Origin: Cyanobacteria bacterium M_surface_10_m1_298
GTDB lineage: Bacteria > Cyanobacteriota > Cyanobacteriia > PCC-6307 > Cyanobiaceae
NCBI GenBank assembly: GCA_016882485.1
Contig: VGPT01000009.1
Location: forward strand, 1 to 45,847
Length of the DNA: 45,847 bases
Direction: 5' to 3'
The position numbers and the translations under genes are program-made. Each line of letters begins with the position of its first letter. Within the stretch, counting starts at the first letter, position 1. Shown piece by piece: positions 32,668 through 44,102 of the stretch. The notes beneath the pieces are model-generated. The model did not search any database. It was not told the DNA's origin and saw nothing but the letters and a program-made list of their open reading frames with translations.

Positions 32668-33261
32668 TCAAAGCAGATAGAGGATCCCGTAGAGCACCAC
32701 CCAGATGCCGTCCACAAAGTGCCAGTAGAGCTCAGCCGCTTCCAGGGGAAACAGGTTCTGGCTGCTGACACGGCCGCCTGATCGACACTGCCACCAGACG
32801 ATCAGGATCATCAGCCCACCGAGGGTCACGTGCAATCCGTGGAAACCGGTGATGGCGTAGAAGGTGCTCGCAAAGAGGTTGTCGGTCAGCCCGAAGGGCA
32901 GGCTGAAATACTCGACCATCTGGCCGGCCAGGAAGGCGAACCCCAGTGCTGCGGTCACCAGCAACCAGCGACGTGCCAGAGGGCGGTTGTCCCGCTTCAG
33001 CGCCGAACCGGCTCGGTGGAAGGTGAAGCTGCTGACCAGGAGCAAGAGGGTGTTGATGGTGGGCAGCACCAGCTCCAGCTCATAGCTGGAGCCACTGGGC
33101 AGGGGGTTGACCGCCCGAAAGGTGAGATAGGCAGCAAAGAAGCCGGCAAAGGTCATGCCATCGGCCACCAGGAAGGTGGCCAGACCAAACATCCGGTGAT
33201 CGGCGTGCGCTTCGTGCTGCTGCTCGCTGACGCTTGTGCTGGAGCTGGTGAGGGTGGTCAT
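32668..33261 (-). CDS. ctaE: Cytochrome c oxidase subunit III
   Basis: 197 residues with five membrane helices, the short form lacking the first two. Motifs: FLVADGMTFAGFFAAYLTFR, GQMVEYF and HGLHVTLGGLMILIVWWQ. Subunit III supports proton uptake and stability of the aa3-type oxidase that reduces O2 in thylakoid or plasma membranes. It is the last gene of ctaCDE, 15 bases after ctaD. Confidence 0.94.
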   Translation of the reverse strand: MTTLTSSSTSVSEQQHEAHADHRMFGLATFLVADGMTFAGFFAAYLTFRAVNPLPSGSSYELELVLPTINTLLLLVSSFTFHRAGSALKRDNRPLARRWLLVTAALGFAFLAGQMVEYFSLPFGLTDNLFASTFYAITGFHGLHVTLGGLMILIVWWQCRSGGRVSSQNLFPLEAAELYWHFVDGIWVVLYGILYLL

Positions 33262-33276
33262 GGCGGAGCGGAAGCG

Positions 33277-34959
33277 TTAGGGGCGACGATCGGGATCACC
33301 AAGGCGCCACAGTTCTGATCCCGTGGCACCAGCGAGTGCAAGCTCTTCCGGCTGCATTCCGTAGCCATAGGGCTCATGCACCAAGGGGGCTTCCCCCTTC
33401 CAGTTCTCCACGGGAGGCGGTGAACTGGTGAGCCATTCGGGGGTCAGTGCTCTCCAGGGGTTGTCGCCAGCCAGCTCACCGCGGAAGGCGCTGATCACCA
33501 CGTTCACCAGGAAGGGAAGGGTGCTGAGGGCCATCAAAAGGGCGCCCAAGCTGCTGAGCTGGTTCACCAGGGTGAATTGAGGGTCGTATTCAGCAACCCG
33601 CCGGGGCATGCCGTTGAGCCCCAGCCAGTGCTGGGGTGCGAAGCAGAGGTTGAAGCCGATGAAGGTCAACAGGAAATGGAGCTTCCCGAGGGGTTCATTC
33701 AGAAGCCGGCCGGTGACCTTCGGATACCAGTGATAGATGGAGGCGAAGATCACGAACACCGTGCCTCCGTAGACGATGTAGTGGAAGTGACCAACCACGA
33801 AGTAGGTGTCGTGCACGTGGATGTCGAAAGGCACCTGGGCTAAAGCCACCCCGGTGATGCCCCCGAATACGAAATTCACGATGAAGCCGCAGGAGAACAG
33901 CATCGCTGTGTTGAGGGCGATGCGTCCGCCCCACATGGTGGCGAGCCAGTTGAAGAACTTGATTCCAGTGGGAACAGCGATGAAAGAGGTGGCGATCGTG
34001 AAGAAGAGCCGCATCCAGGGAGGGGTGCCGCTGGTGAACATGTGGTGGGCCCACACGATGAGACCAAGAACCACAATCCCCATGATCGAATACACCATGG
34101 TGGTGTAACCGAAGAGTGGTTTGCGGCTGTGAACTGGCAGGATTTCGCTCACCAGGCCGAAGGCTGGCAGCACCATGATGTAAACCGCAGGGTGCGAATA
34201 AAACCAGAACAGGTGTTGATACACCACCGCGTTCCCGCCCAGGCTTGGATTGAAAAAGCCGGTGTGAGCAATGATGTCGAAGCTCAGCAACACCAGTGTT
34301 CCGGCAAGAACAGGAGTCGAGAGAACCACCAGGATGCTGGTGCCCAGCATTGCCCAGCAGTACATCGGCAGTTGCATCAGCTTGAGGCCGGGCCTGCGCA
34401 GCTTGAGAATCGTGGCGATGAAGTTGATACCACCGAAGATCGAGCTGCCCCCCAGCAACAGCACGCTCAGGATCCAGATGATCTGCCCGGTGGCCGGAGT
34501 GGTGATGCTCAGCGGGGGATAGGCCGTCCAGCCCGACTGTGCGGCGCTGGCGATGAAATAACTGCTGATCAGAAGCAGGCCGGCGGGGGGGATCAGCCAG
34601 AAGGCCACCGCGTTAAGCCTCGGGAAGGCCATGTCCCGCGCTCCCACATAGAAGGGGATCAGGTAATTGCCAAATCCTCCGTTCACAACTGGAACAATCC
34701 AGAGGAAGATCATCACCGTGCCGTGCAGGGTGAGCACTTCGTTGTAGGTCTCGCGCGGCAGGAAATCGGAAATTGGCGTTAGCAGTTCTGTTCGGATTGC
34801 TCCGGCAAGGGCTCCCCCGATCAGATAGAAGATGAAGCCACAGATCAGATACTGCAATCCGATCACTTTGTGGTCGGTGCTGAAACTCAGGTAGCGAAGC
34901 CAGCCCTGCGGCTGCAGGGAGACCGAGTGCTGGGTTTCAGGAGTCAGGCTGATCGTCAT
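33277..34959 (-). CDS. ctaD: Cytochrome c oxidase subunit I (aa3 type)
   Basis: 560 residues with 12 helices. It carries heme a and the heme a3/CuB site where O2 is reduced. CuB ligand and Tyr cross-link region WFYSHPAVYIMVLP; heme ligands in HDTYFVVGHFHYIVYGG. The His-Tyr pair in HPAVY and the Thr/Lys region after it make this an A-type heme-copper oxidase. ATG at 34959 overlaps the ctaC stop by four bases (ATGA). A C-terminal tail of about 40 residues is polar. Confidence 0.96.
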   Translation of the reverse strand: MTISLTPETQHSVSLQPQGWLRYLSFSTDHKVIGLQYLICGFIFYLIGGALAGAIRTELLTPISDFLPRETYNEVLTLHGTVMIFLWIVPVVNGGFGNYLIPFYVGARDMAFPRLNAVAFWLIPPAGLLLISSYFIASAAQSGWTAYPPLSITTPATGQIIWILSVLLLGGSSIFGGINFIATILKLRRPGLKLMQLPMYCWAMLGTSILVVLSTPVLAGTLVLLSFDIIAHTGFFNPSLGGNAVVYQHLFWFYSHPAVYIMVLPAFGLVSEILPVHSRKPLFGYTTMVYSIMGIVVLGLIVWAHHMFTSGTPPWMRLFFTIATSFIAVPTGIKFFNWLATMWGGRIALNTAMLFSCGFIVNFVFGGITGVALAQVPFDIHVHDTYFVVGHFHYIVYGGTVFVIFASIYHWYPKVTGRLLNEPLGKLHFLLTFIGFNLCFAPQHWLGLNGMPRRVAEYDPQFTLVNQLSSLGALLMALSTLPFLVNVVISAFRGELAGDNPWRALTPEWLTSSPPPVENWKGEAPLVHEPYGYGMQPEELALAGATGSELWRLGDPDRRP

Positions 34960-35786
34960 GACTGCACCGGGGTGACGTTGTTGGCGGAGGCAATGGGACT
35001 GTTCTGGTTGACCCAGGCCTGGAAGGTCTCCGGCTCATCAACGATCACCGTGGAGCGCATGCCGCCGTGATACGGACCGCAGAGCTCAGCACACACGATG
35101 GGGTAGCGACCAGGGCGCGTTGCCGTGAAGCTCAGCAGGGTGGGCTGCCCGGGAATGACGTCCTGCTTAAGGCGGAATTGCGGAACCCAGAAGGCATGGA
35201 TCACATCATTGGCCTGCATGCGCAGAGCAATCGGTTGCCCTGCTGGAACATGCAGTTCACCACTGGTGATCTCAGCGTTGGGGTAGTGGAAGATGAAGGC
35301 GAACTGCATCGCCGTCACATCCACGCTCAGTGGAGTGATGCCGCTCTCCTCATCGAGGCTCACAGGACTGATCCCAGCCCAGGTGCGCTCCTCATGGGCC
35401 ATGCCATGCATGCTGTGATCGTTGAGGGGTGCCATTCCCCCCATGCGGTCATAGATGTCGTAGCTATAGATCCCAACAAACAGCACGACGACCGCTGGGA
35501 TCGCCGTCCAGAGGATCTCGAGGGGAAGATTTCCTTCGATCGCTTCGCCATCGCTCTGATCTCCGGGCCGCCTCCGGAAACGGACCAGGCTGTAGGCGAT
35601 CAGACCAACGATCCCAACAAACAGGATCGTGCCGATGCTGAACAAAACCTTGAACAGCTCGTCATAGACGGGTGCATTAGCGCTGGCATCAACGGGCAGC
35701 ACATTGACGTTCTGACCGACCCAGAGGCCAGCGAGCACCAGCACCATGCCCGTGATCAGGGTGAGGATTGCGGCTGGAATCCGCAT
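34956..35786 (-). CDS. ctaC: Cytochrome c oxidase subunit II
   Basis: 276 residues with two N-terminal helices (ILTLITGMVLVLAGLWVGQ and FSIGTILFVGIVGLIAYSL) and an exported CuA domain. CuA ligands: the first His in DVIHAFWVP and the CAELCGPYHGGM motif near the end. It takes electrons from cytochrome c or plastocyanin. The aromatic entry stretch reads MQFAFIFHYP, with Phe where mitochondrial enzymes have Trp. The 206-base gap to ctaA (35787-35992) should carry divergent promoters; I could not pick out defined sites. Confidence 0.95.
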   Translation of the reverse strand: MRIPAAILTLITGMVLVLAGLWVGQNVNVLPVDASANAPVYDELFKVLFSIGTILFVGIVGLIAYSLVRFRRRPGDQSDGEAIEGNLPLEILWTAIPAVVVLFVGIYSYDIYDRMGGMAPLNDHSMHGMAHEERTWAGISPVSLDEESGITPLSVDVTAMQFAFIFHYPNAEITSGELHVPAGQPIALRMQANDVIHAFWVPQFRLKQDVIPGQPTLLSFTATRPGRYPIVCAELCGPYHGGMRSTVIVDEPETFQAWVNQNSPIASANNVTPVQS

Positions 35787-35992
35787 GGTCCTTGTAGCGA
35801 TCGGATTCAGCCTATGGATGGCAGCCCTAGAGCGCGCTCTTTTTGGTGCTTTGCAGCAATCGCCAGAGTTCCGGTGAGGGAATCCTCACGGGATCGTCAC
35901 TGATGGTGTCGCTTTCGCCCGGGATGGATGCTGTCTCAGTGCAGCTTGGGCGACGTCGTTAAGTTGACGCCAACCGCAACAGCTACTGCTCT

Positions 35993-36880
35993 GTGGTGTT
36001 AACTGCCTCTCTTGAATCCAGCCGGAACCGTCGCGAAGGCCTTGCCGCCTTCACCGCCCATCTGCTGGTGGCCTTGATCGCCCTGGTGGTGGTTGGTGGG
36101 GCGACACGGGTGATGGAGGCAGGGCTGGCCTGCCCGGATTGGCCCCTTTGCTACGGCTCATTTCTGCCCGGCCGGCAGATGAATCTCCAGGTCTTCCTGG
36201 AGTGGTTCCACCGCCTGGATGCCTTTGTGGTGGGCATGGGCTTGCTGGTGCTGACCGGCGTCAGTTGGTTGTGGCGCCAGCAGCTTCCCCGCTGGTTCCC
36301 CCCGGTGGCCACGCTGGCCCTTGCTTTGGTGGCCGTCCAGGCGGGTTTGGGTGCACTCACCGTGACTCTGTTGTTGCCATTTCCTGTGGTGACGGCGCAT
36401 CTGCTCACGGCCCTGCTGCTGGTGGCCCTGCTCAGTGGCTCCACCCAGGCCCTCTGGCTGCCCCCTCAGCAACGGCAATCTTCTGGTGTGTGGCCCTGGT
36501 TGGCAGGTGCCGCGGCGCTGCTGGTGCTGGCCCAGTGCCTGCTCGGTGGCTTGATGGCGACGCAGTGGGCTGCTGGCAGCTGCCTGGGCAATGGCGATGG
36601 CTGTGAGTGGTTGCGGCTGCATCGCCTCGGTGCCCGTGCGGTGGGCCTGATCGTGTTGCTGCTGGCTGGCGTGTGGAGCTGGAGGCGACCCTCCGACCGT
36701 TGGCTCGCCCTGGCTTCAGCCCTGATGGTGCTGTCGCAGATCGCCCTGGGGGTTCTCAGTCTCCGCCTGAGCCTCGCCGTTCCCGCCGTCACCATCGCCC
36801 ATCAGCTGGGGGCTGCTCTGTTGGTGGCTTTGCTGTCTGCCCTTGTTGTCCGTAGTGGGCCGGAGCTGATCCATGGCTAA
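35993..36880 (+). CDS. ctaA: Heme A synthase (Cox15/CtaA)
   Basis: 295 residues with eight helices. It oxidises the C8 methyl of heme O to make heme A for the oxidase. Landmarks: [34 protein letters not shown] and a second heme-ligand His region in [13 protein letters not shown]. Cys pairs ([17 protein letters not shown]) are the loop cysteines of this family. GTG start at 35993. Overlaps ctaB by eight bases (ATGGCTAA). Confidence 0.93.
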   Translation: MVLTASLESSRNRREGLAAFTAHLLVALIALVVVGGATRVMEAGLACPDWPLCYGSFLPGRQMNLQVFLEWFHRLDAFVVGMGLLVLTGVSWLWRQQLPRWFPPVATLALALVAVQAGLGALTVTLLLPFPVVTAHLLTALLLVALLSGSTQALWLPPQQRQSSGVWPWLAGAAALLVLAQCLLGGLMATQWAAGSCLGNGDGCEWLRLHRLGARAVGLIVLLLAGVWSWRRPSDRWLALASALMVLSQIALGVLSLRLSLAVPAVTIAHQLGAALLVALLSALVVRSGPELIHG

Positions 36881-37880
36881 TGCCCAATCCCTCACCCGCG
36901 AGCAGGTGGTGCCCTCCCGGGCCAAGATCGCTCTGCCGCCTTGGCTGGAGATCGCCAAGCCGCGCCTGATCCCTCTGTTGCTGGCCACCACATTGGGCGG
37001 CATGGCGATGTCTGAGGGTTGGCCCCTTCCCCCCTTGCGTCTCGCCTGCACGCTGGGTGGTGGAGCCTTGGCGGCGGCCGCCGCTGGGGTGCTGAATTGC
37101 CTCTGGGAGCAGGAGCTCGATGGCCGGATGCAGCGCACCAGTGCCCGTGCCTTGCCCTCCGGACGACTCTCGATCGGCACGGCCTTCTCGATTGCTGTTG
37201 CCCTAACGCTCTGCGCCGCCTCCCTGTTGGTGGGAGGGGTCAATTGCTTGGCGGCGAGCCTCTCGCTCTTGGGACTGTGCAGTTACGTGCTGCTCTACAC
37301 GGTGGTGCTCAAGCCCCGGACACCCCAGAACATCGTGATCGGTGGGGTGGCCGGAGCCATCCCGCCCCTGGTGGGAGCCGCGGCGGCGACCGGGCACCTC
37401 GGCCTTGGAAGCTGGTGGCTGTTCGCCCTGGTGATGCTCTGGACTCCGGCCCATTTCTGGGCGTTGGCCCTCCTGCTGAAGGACGACTACCGCTCCGTAG
37501 GTATTCCCATGCTTCCCGTGGTCAAGGGGAACAACGCCACTGCCCGTGCCATCAGTGTCTATGCCTTAGCCACGGTGGCCTTGAGCCTGTTTGGGGTTTG
37601 GGCGCTGCCGGGAGGTGGCCTGCTTTACGGCCTTCTGTTGCTGCCGTTCAACGCACGCCTGCTGCAGATGAGTTGGAACCTGCTGCAGGATCCTGATGAC
37701 ATTCAGCGGGCCAAAGGGCTGTTCCGCTGGTCGATCCTTTATCTCTTCGGCATCTGCCTGCTGCTCCTGGTAGCGCGCCTTCCTGCCGGTGAGCAGTTCA
37801 GCCAGCAGACCCTTGATCTGCTGGCCATGGTCGGGTCCGGCAGGTCAGGCTTCACCCTGGCGCCTGATCTGGTGGGTTGA
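36873..37880 (+). CDS. ctaB: Protoheme IX farnesyltransferase (heme O synthase)
   Basis: 335 residues, UbiA fold with about nine helices. It adds a farnesyl group to heme B to give heme O, the step before CtaA. Motifs: [21 protein letters not shown] (the NxxxD-like Asp/Arg site) and [20 protein letters not shown] (the second Asp-rich site). ATG at 36873. Adjacent to ctaA and opposite ctaCDE, so the window holds all genes needed for an aa3 oxidase. Confidence 0.95.
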   Translation: MANAQSLTREQVVPSRAKIALPPWLEIAKPRLIPLLLATTLGGMAMSEGWPLPPLRLACTLGGGALAAAAAGVLNCLWEQELDGRMQRTSARALPSGRLSIGTAFSIAVALTLCAASLLVGGVNCLAASLSLLGLCSYVLLYTVVLKPRTPQNIVIGGVAGAIPPLVGAAAATGHLGLGSWWLFALVMLWTPAHFWALALLLKDDYRSVGIPMLPVVKGNNATARAISVYALATVALSLFGVWALPGGGLLYGLLLLPFNARLLQMSWNLLQDPDDIQRAKGLFRWSILYLFGICLLLLVARLPAGEQFSQQTLDLLAMVGSGRSGFTLAPDLVG

Positions 37881-37926
37881 CCTTTCTAGAGTCATCTCTT
37901 CATGTGGCTGAGCGGGGTCTGAGGCG

Positions 37927-38970
37927 GTGACCAAGGCGGCAACCCATCCGGTGCTCGAACTGGAGAACGTCTGCAAGCGCTTCGGCAAAGGTGAGAAGGC
38001 TGTTGAGGCTCTACAGGGGCTGAGCCTGCAGGTGCCCCGCGGATCCTTGTTCGGGCTGCTAGGGCCCAACGGGGCTGGCAAAACCACCACCTTGCGAATC
38101 CTCGCCACCCTGCTGGCCCCCTGCAGTGGCACGGTGCGGGTGGCGGGAGTTGATGCTCTGCAGGACCCACGTCAGGTGCGGGAGCGCCTGGGCTATGTGG
38201 CCCAGGAGGTTGCCCTCGACAAGATCCTCAGCGGGCGGGAGCTGCTGCAGCTTCAAGGTGACCTGTATCACCTGCAACGCAGCCAGCGCGACCAGCGCAT
38301 CACTGAGTTGATCGACCTGCTGGCCATGGGCGATTGGATCGACCGTCGCAGTGGCACCTATTCCGGCGGCATGCGCCGGCGCCTTGACCTGGCCTGCGGG
38401 CTGCTGCATCGCCCGGAGGTGCTGGTGCTCGATGAGCCCACGGTTGGCCTCGATATCGAAAGCCGCTCGGCGATTTGGGCGGTACTGCGTCAGTTGCGCG
38501 ACCAGGGCACCACGGTGCTGCTCAGCAGTCACTACCTCGAAGAGGTGGATGCCCTGGCCGATCAGTTGGCGATTATCGAAGGGGGCCGCGTGATTGCTGC
38601 CGGGCAGCCTTCCGAACTCAAGGCGGCCCTCGGGGGGGATCGGGTGACCCTGCGGGTGCGCGAATTCAGTGACGAGCCCGAAGCCCTGCGCGTGCAGCAA
38701 CTGGTTCAGAGCTGCCCAGGGGTGCGTCAGGTCGTGGTCAATCGCGCCCAGGGTTACTCCCTCAATCTGGTGGTCGAACACGACGGCGTGGTGGAGCAGT
38801 TGCGGCGCCAGCTCGCGGAGGCTGCACTGCCTGTTTTCGCTCTCGCCCAAAGCAGGCCCAGCCTCGATGATGTGTACCTTCAGGCCACTGGACGCACCTT
38901 GATGGATGCCGAGCTCGCCGTGGCCGGGAGCCGCGATCCCAAGGCCGAGCGCAAGCAGTCCATGCGCTGA
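37927..38970 (+). CDS. ABC exporter ATP-binding protein, DrrA type
   Basis: 347 residues. Walker [10 protein letters not shown], signature [15 protein letters not shown], Walker [13 protein letters not shown] and switch His in [11 protein letters not shown]. The extra C-terminal domain (residues 220-330) is the one found in the DrrA/NatA class of ABC-2 exporters. It should pair with the permease at 39005. GTG start at 37927, 46 bases after ctaB. It could serve heme or lipid export linked to the oxidase genes, but that is a guess. Confidence 0.9.
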   Translation: MTKAATHPVLELENVCKRFGKGEKAVEALQGLSLQVPRGSLFGLLGPNGAGKTTTLRILATLLAPCSGTVRVAGVDALQDPRQVRERLGYVAQEVALDKILSGRELLQLQGDLYHLQRSQRDQRITELIDLLAMGDWIDRRSGTYSGGMRRRLDLACGLLHRPEVLVLDEPTVGLDIESRSAIWAVLRQLRDQGTTVLLSSHYLEEVDALADQLAIIEGGRVIAAGQPSELKAALGGDRVTLRVREFSDEPEALRVQQLVQSCPGVRQVVVNRAQGYSLNLVVEHDGVVEQLRRQLAEAALPVFALAQSRPSLDDVYLQATGRTLMDAELAVAGSRDPKAERKQSMR

Positions 38971-39004
38971 CCGTTTTGTTTGATCCTTTCTTGTTCTGCA
39001 TCCG

Positions 39005-39871
39005 ATGACCAGCGCCACCCCCTCTCTGCTGAGCCCCGAGGCCGCTGGGCCGGCTCAGCGCTCCGCCCTGGCTGACCTCACCCAGGAGACCCTCGCCCTC
39101 ACCAGGCGTCTGTTCCTTCAGCTGGCGCGCAGGCCATCCACCCTCGTGGCCGGGGTTCTGCAACCGCTGATTTGGTTGATTTTGTTCGGGGCTCTATTTG
39201 CCAATGCACCTGAAGGTCTGCTGCCTGAAGGCATGAGCTATGGCCGATTTCTCGGTGCGGGGGTGATCGTGTTCACCGCCTTCAGTGCGGCCCTCAATGC
39301 CGGTTTGCCGGTGATGTTTGATCGGGAGTTCGGTTTTCTGAATCGCTTGCTGGTGGCACCTCTGCGCTCCCGCAGTTCGATCGTGCTGGCGTCGGTGCTT
39401 TACATCACAGCCCTCAGCCTGGTTCAGAGCGTGGCGATCATGGCCACCGCCTGGGGGCTGGGCTACGGCTGGCCGGGGGGAGCCGGATTGCTGTTGGTGC
39501 TGGTCACCCTTCTCCTGCTGGTGTTTGCGGTGACGGGTCTCAGCCTGGGTCTGGCCTTCGCCCTGCCGGGCCACATCGAATTGATTGCGGTGATCTTCGT
39601 GGCGAATTTGCCGCTGCTGTTTGCGAGCACCGCCTTGGCCCCGTTGTCATTCATGCCGGCCTGGTTGGGCTGGCTAGCGGCCCTGAATCCCCTTACCTTC
39701 GCGATTGAACCGATTCGTGCTGCCTACGCCGGTCACTTCTCCCTGTCCGCGGTGGTGTTGGAGGCTCCCTACGGTGCCGTCAGCTCTGCCGGTTGCCTCG
39801 GGGTTCTGGCTGCTTTGGCCCTCGGGTTGTTTCTGCTGATCCGCCCATTGCTGGATCGCAAGCTCGCCTGA
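39005..39871 (+). CDS. ABC-2 type exporter permease, DrrB type
   Basis: 288 residues with six hydrophobic helices after a 40-residue cytoplasmic lead. FLQLARRPSTLVAGVLQPLIWLILFGALFA and FDREFGFLNRLLVAPLRSRSSI are the ABC-2 coupling-helix patterns. Partner of the DrrA-type ATPase just before it. Substrate unknown. ATG at 39005. Confidence 0.9.
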   Translation: MTSATPSLLSPEAAGPAQRSALADLTQETLALTRRLFLQLARRPSTLVAGVLQPLIWLILFGALFANAPEGLLPEGMSYGRFLGAGVIVFTAFSAALNAGLPVMFDREFGFLNRLLVAPLRSRSSIVLASVLYITALSLVQSVAIMATAWGLGYGWPGGAGLLLVLVTLLLLVFAVTGLSLGLAFALPGHIELIAVIFVANLPLLFASTALAPLSFMPAWLGWLAALNPLTFAIEPIRAAYAGHFSLSAVVLEAPYGAVSSAGCLGVLAALALGLFLLIRPLLDRKLA

Positions 39872-40288
39872 TTGTTCGACATCTCATCTGTGGCTCAGCG
39901 ACCTCCCGCTCCTCTGTCTCCCCAGGCCCGCCGTCAGGCCCAGCAGCAGGCGCTCCAAGCCACTCTCGCTCGCCGCGATCAAGCCGGTTTCACGGCACTC
40001 CTGGCGCAGTGGGCTCATCGCCACGGCGTCTCCAGCCTTCAACCGCTTCTGCTGGAACTCGGCGGTGGTGATCCCGAGGGGATGCTCTGGTGGAACGCCC
40101 TTCAGGAGGACGCTCAGCCCAACCCTGCTCCTCCCCCTGCTCCGGTTCTGTCAGTGCAGCCCGAGCCGGTGCTTCGGGAGCTCCCCAAGGTCACCCCGTT
40201 GTCACGCCCTGCTCCTGCCCCCAGTCATCCCGCTCTGGCGCAACTGCGCAGTTGGCTTCCTGATCAGGAGGCAACCCGTGCTGCCTGA
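39872..40288 (+). CDS. Hypothetical protein between the ABC exporter and nanE
   Basis: 138 residues from TTG 39872, directly at the end of the permease gene. Residues 15-75 look helical (ARRQAQQQALQATLARRDQ, then TALLAQWAHRHG and LLLELGGGDPEGMLWWNAL); residues 80-120 are a Pro-rich linker. Soluble, with no signal. I do not recognise the family. Its end overlaps nanE by 11 bases, so it is in the same operon. It could be a small regulator or adaptor; no evidence either way. Confidence 0.6.
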   Translation: MFDISSVAQRPPAPLSPQARRQAQQQALQATLARRDQAGFTALLAQWAHRHGVSSLQPLLLELGGGDPEGMLWWNALQEDAQPNPAPPPAPVLSVQPEPVLRELPKVTPLSRPAPAPSHPALAQLRSWLPDQEATRAA

Positions 40289-40967
40289 GCGCCAGAGGCT
40301 GCAGTCGGGATTGATCGTGTCGGTTCAGGCGCCGGAGGGCTCTCCGATGCGCAATCCCGATGTCATTGCGGCGATGGCGGAAGCCAGCTTGAACAACGGC
40401 GCCGTGGGAGTGCGCCTGGAGAGTCCTGAACACATCGGTGCCGTGCGCCGCCGCTGCCCTGAGGCGTTGATCGTGGGGTTGTGGAAACGCACGTTTCCCG
40501 AAAGTTCGGTGTACATCACCCCGAGCTGGTCAGAGATCCAGGCGGTCTGGGCCGCCGGCGCCGATGTAATCGCCCTGGATGCCACGGACCGCGCACGCCC
40601 TGGGGATGAGGAGCTTGCTGATCTGATCGCTCGCGCCCGCGCTGACCTCGGGGCCGTGTTGATGGCGGATGTGGACAGCCTGGCGAATGGGCTCCGGGCC
40701 GCTGCCCTGGGTTGCCATTGGGTTGGCACCACGCTCTATGGCTACACCGAAGCCACGGCGGAAACCAAGCCTCCGGCGTGGTCTTTGTTGGCACCGCTGC
40801 GCGCCCAGCTCCCTGCTGAGGTGATGCTGGTGTGTGAAGGGGGTATTGCGACAGCTGAGCAAGCCCGCCGAGCCCTCTCGGAAGGTGCTGATGCTGTGGT
40901 GGTGGGAACGGCGATTACCGGGGTGGATCTGCAGGTCGCTAGCTACCTGCGTGCATTGTCTTCATAG
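40278..40967 (+). CDS. nanE: N-acetylmannosamine-6-phosphate 2-epimerase
   Basis: 229 residues from GTG 40278, which has GGAG at 40267-40270, seven bases upstream; the longer open frame is a shadow. TIM-barrel NanE family: start LQSGLIVSVQAPEGSPMRNPD, then GLWKRTFPESSVYITPS, ADVIALDATDRARP with the catalytic Lys/Asp region, and CEGGIATAEQARRALSEGADAVVVG. It swaps ManNAc-6-P and GlcNAc-6-P. In bacteria without sialic acid breakdown it may serve amino-sugar recycling or surface sugars. Confidence 0.9.
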   Translation: MLPERQRLQSGLIVSVQAPEGSPMRNPDVIAAMAEASLNNGAVGVRLESPEHIGAVRRRCPEALIVGLWKRTFPESSVYITPSWSEIQAVWAAGADVIALDATDRARPGDEELADLIARARADLGAVLMADVDSLANGLRAAALGCHWVGTTLYGYTEATAETKPPAWSLLAPLRAQLPAEVMLVCEGGIATAEQARRALSEGADAVVVGTAITGVDLQVASYLRALSS

Positions 40968-41000
40968 GTTCTGGAAACCTTTCTGAAGCGAAGCAGCTGG

Positions 41001-41012
41001 AGGGGCCCCTCA
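41001..41012. other. Perfect 12-bp palindrome after nanE
   Basis: GAGGGGCCCCTC lies 34 bases after the nanE stop. It has no loop and no T run, so it is not a standard terminator; it could be a protein-binding site or chance in G+C-rich DNA. Confidence 0.3.
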
Positions 41013-41055
41013 AAGCACACTGAAGGTGTCTCAGTGGTCTCACCGGAGGTGTGCC

Positions 41056-41247
41056 ATGGCCTCCCACAAGGTCGTTCCTATTTTTTCGCTGGTCGTGGGT
41101 GGCCTGTTGCTGACCACTCCCATGGCGGGATTCCCGATGGCTGATCTTGAAGCGCTGAACAGGGAGTTGGGCCGCCTCTGCAGCAGCCCTCCCCCTGAAG
41201 CGCTATCGGTCTGCCGGATTCATGCCCGATTGATTCGGGCGATGTGA
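41056..41247 (+). CDS. Small exported hypothetical protein
   Basis: 63 residues from ATG 41056, with GGAGG (41045-41049) six bases upstream, which decides against the longer frame from 41026. A signal-like helix (VVPIFSLVVGGLLLTTPMAG) is followed by a short helical part with two Cys (RLCSSPPP, SVCRIH) that could form a disulfide. No family recognised. The last bases belong to a 14-bp tandem duplication that runs past the stop. Convergent with groL. Confidence 0.55.
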   Translation: MASHKVVPIFSLVVGGLLLTTPMAGFPMADLEALNRELGRLCSSPPPEALSVCRIHARLIRAM

Positions 41248-41272
41248 CCGAGGCGATGTGACCGAGGCGATG
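41239..41272 (+). repeat. Tandem 14-bp repeat (2.4 copies)
   Basis: The unit GCGATGTGACCGAG occurs at 41239-41252 and 41253-41266, then again as the partial GCGATG at 41267-41272. The first copy carries the stop codon of the small exported protein gene. It looks like a recent slippage duplication. Confidence 0.75.
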
Positions 41273-41280
41273 GGCTGGGA

Positions 41281-42975
<1,695 letters not shown>

Positions 42976-43078
42976 CTACAGGCTCCCATGACGGGGTGAC
43001 CGCTGGCTTGTGGGGAAAGCCGAATGATTCGAACGCTCTCAGCAGCTGCAGCAGGCTGCAGCCGATAGGGTTCGACCC

Positions 43079-43327
43079 ATGCAGGACAGCATCAGCGACA
43101 CCCTGGTGGACAGCTTCGCCGGACCGCTCACCGAGGCCCTTGCCGATCCAGGGGCCGGCAGCAATGTGATGGCCTTTCTTCTGGTGGCTGGCCTTGGGCT
43201 GGGGATGGCGTTGATCTATGTGCCGCTGCGCCTGTTTCTCACCATGACCGAGCGCAGCCGCCGGTTGAAGTTGCTTCAGCGGATCCGCCGGCTGCGGGAG
43301 GAATTGGCTCAGCCGCTGCAGAGCTAG
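43079..43327 (+). CDS. Small one-helix membrane protein
   Basis: 82 residues. A polar lead ([17 protein letters not shown]) is followed by a strong helix ([21 protein letters not shown]) and a basic amphipathic tail ([18 protein letters not shown]) that could be a short coiled coil on the cytoplasmic side. I do not recognise a named family. ATG at 43079. Divergent from groL and convergent with fabG, whose stop it overlaps (CTAG). Confidence 0.6.
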   Translation: MQDSISDTLVDSFAGPLTEALADPGAGSNVMAFLLVAGLGLGMALIYVPLRLFLTMTERSRRLKLLQRIRRLREELAQPLQS

Positions 43328-44076
43328 CGCATCACCATGCCGCCATCCACCTGCAGCACCTGCCCGGTCATGTAGGCCGCGGCGGGGTCTCCCGCCAGGA
43401 AGCGCACGGCGCTGGCCACTTCAGAGGGTTGCCCCATGCGCCCCAAGGGGATGGCCTTGAGGATCGGCTCCTTGTCGAGTTCTGCGGTCATGTCGCTCTC
43501 GATGAAGCCGGGGGCCACGGCGTTCACGGTGACACCGCGGCTGGCGAATTCGGCGGCACTGCTGCGGGTGAGGCCGATCACGCCCGCCTTGGCGGCGCTG
43601 TAGTTGGCCTGGCCAGGGTTGCCCATCAGGCCCACCACTGAGGTGATGTTGATGATCCGGCCGCTGCGGGCCTTGAGCATCGAGCGGCTGACGGCCCGGG
43701 TGCAGAGAAACACCCCGGTGAGGTTGAGGTCGATCACGCTCTGCCAGTCCGCGCTCTTCATGCGCATCAGCAGGCCGTCGCGGGTGATGCCGGCGTTGTT
43801 CACCAGCACGTCCAGGCGCCCTTCCTTCTCCAGCACTGCCTTCACCAGGCCTTCCACCTGTTCCTCATTGGCCACGTTGGCCTGCTGAGCCCAGGCTTGT
43901 CCGCCCGCCGCGCTGATCTCGGCCACCACCGCCTCGGCGGCGGCGGGGGAGCTGGCGTAATTCACCACCACCGTTGCACCTGCTGCGGCGAGCTCCTTGG
44001 CGATCGCTGCGCCGATGCCGCGACTGGCTCCCGTGACCAGAGCTACCTGACCGGTCAGGGGGGTGGCTTCAGCCAT
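43324..44076 (-). CDS. fabG: 3-oxoacyl-[acyl-carrier-protein] reductase
   Basis: 250 residues. NADPH-dependent reductase of fatty-acid synthesis. Rossmann motif [16 protein letters not shown], catalytic Ser in INITSVVG and Tyr/Lys in YSAAKAG, end [12 protein letters not shown]. Very close to the typical FabG pattern, so I prefer it over a generic short-chain dehydrogenase. ATG at 44076. Confidence 0.94.
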   Translation of the reverse strand: MAEATPLTGQVALVTGASRGIGAAIAKELAAAGATVVVNYASSPAAAEAVVAEISAAGGQAWAQQANVANEEQVEGLVKAVLEKEGRLDVLVNNAGITRDGLLMRMKSADWQSVIDLNLTGVFLCTRAVSRSMLKARSGRIINITSVVGLMGNPGQANYSAAKAGVIGLTRSSAAEFASRGVTVNAVAPGFIESDMTAELDKEPILKAIPLGRMGQPSEVASAVRFLAGDPAAAYMTGQVLQVDGGMVMR

Positions 44077-44102
44077 GGAAGGTGCAGTGAGTTCGCAGCA
44101 GG

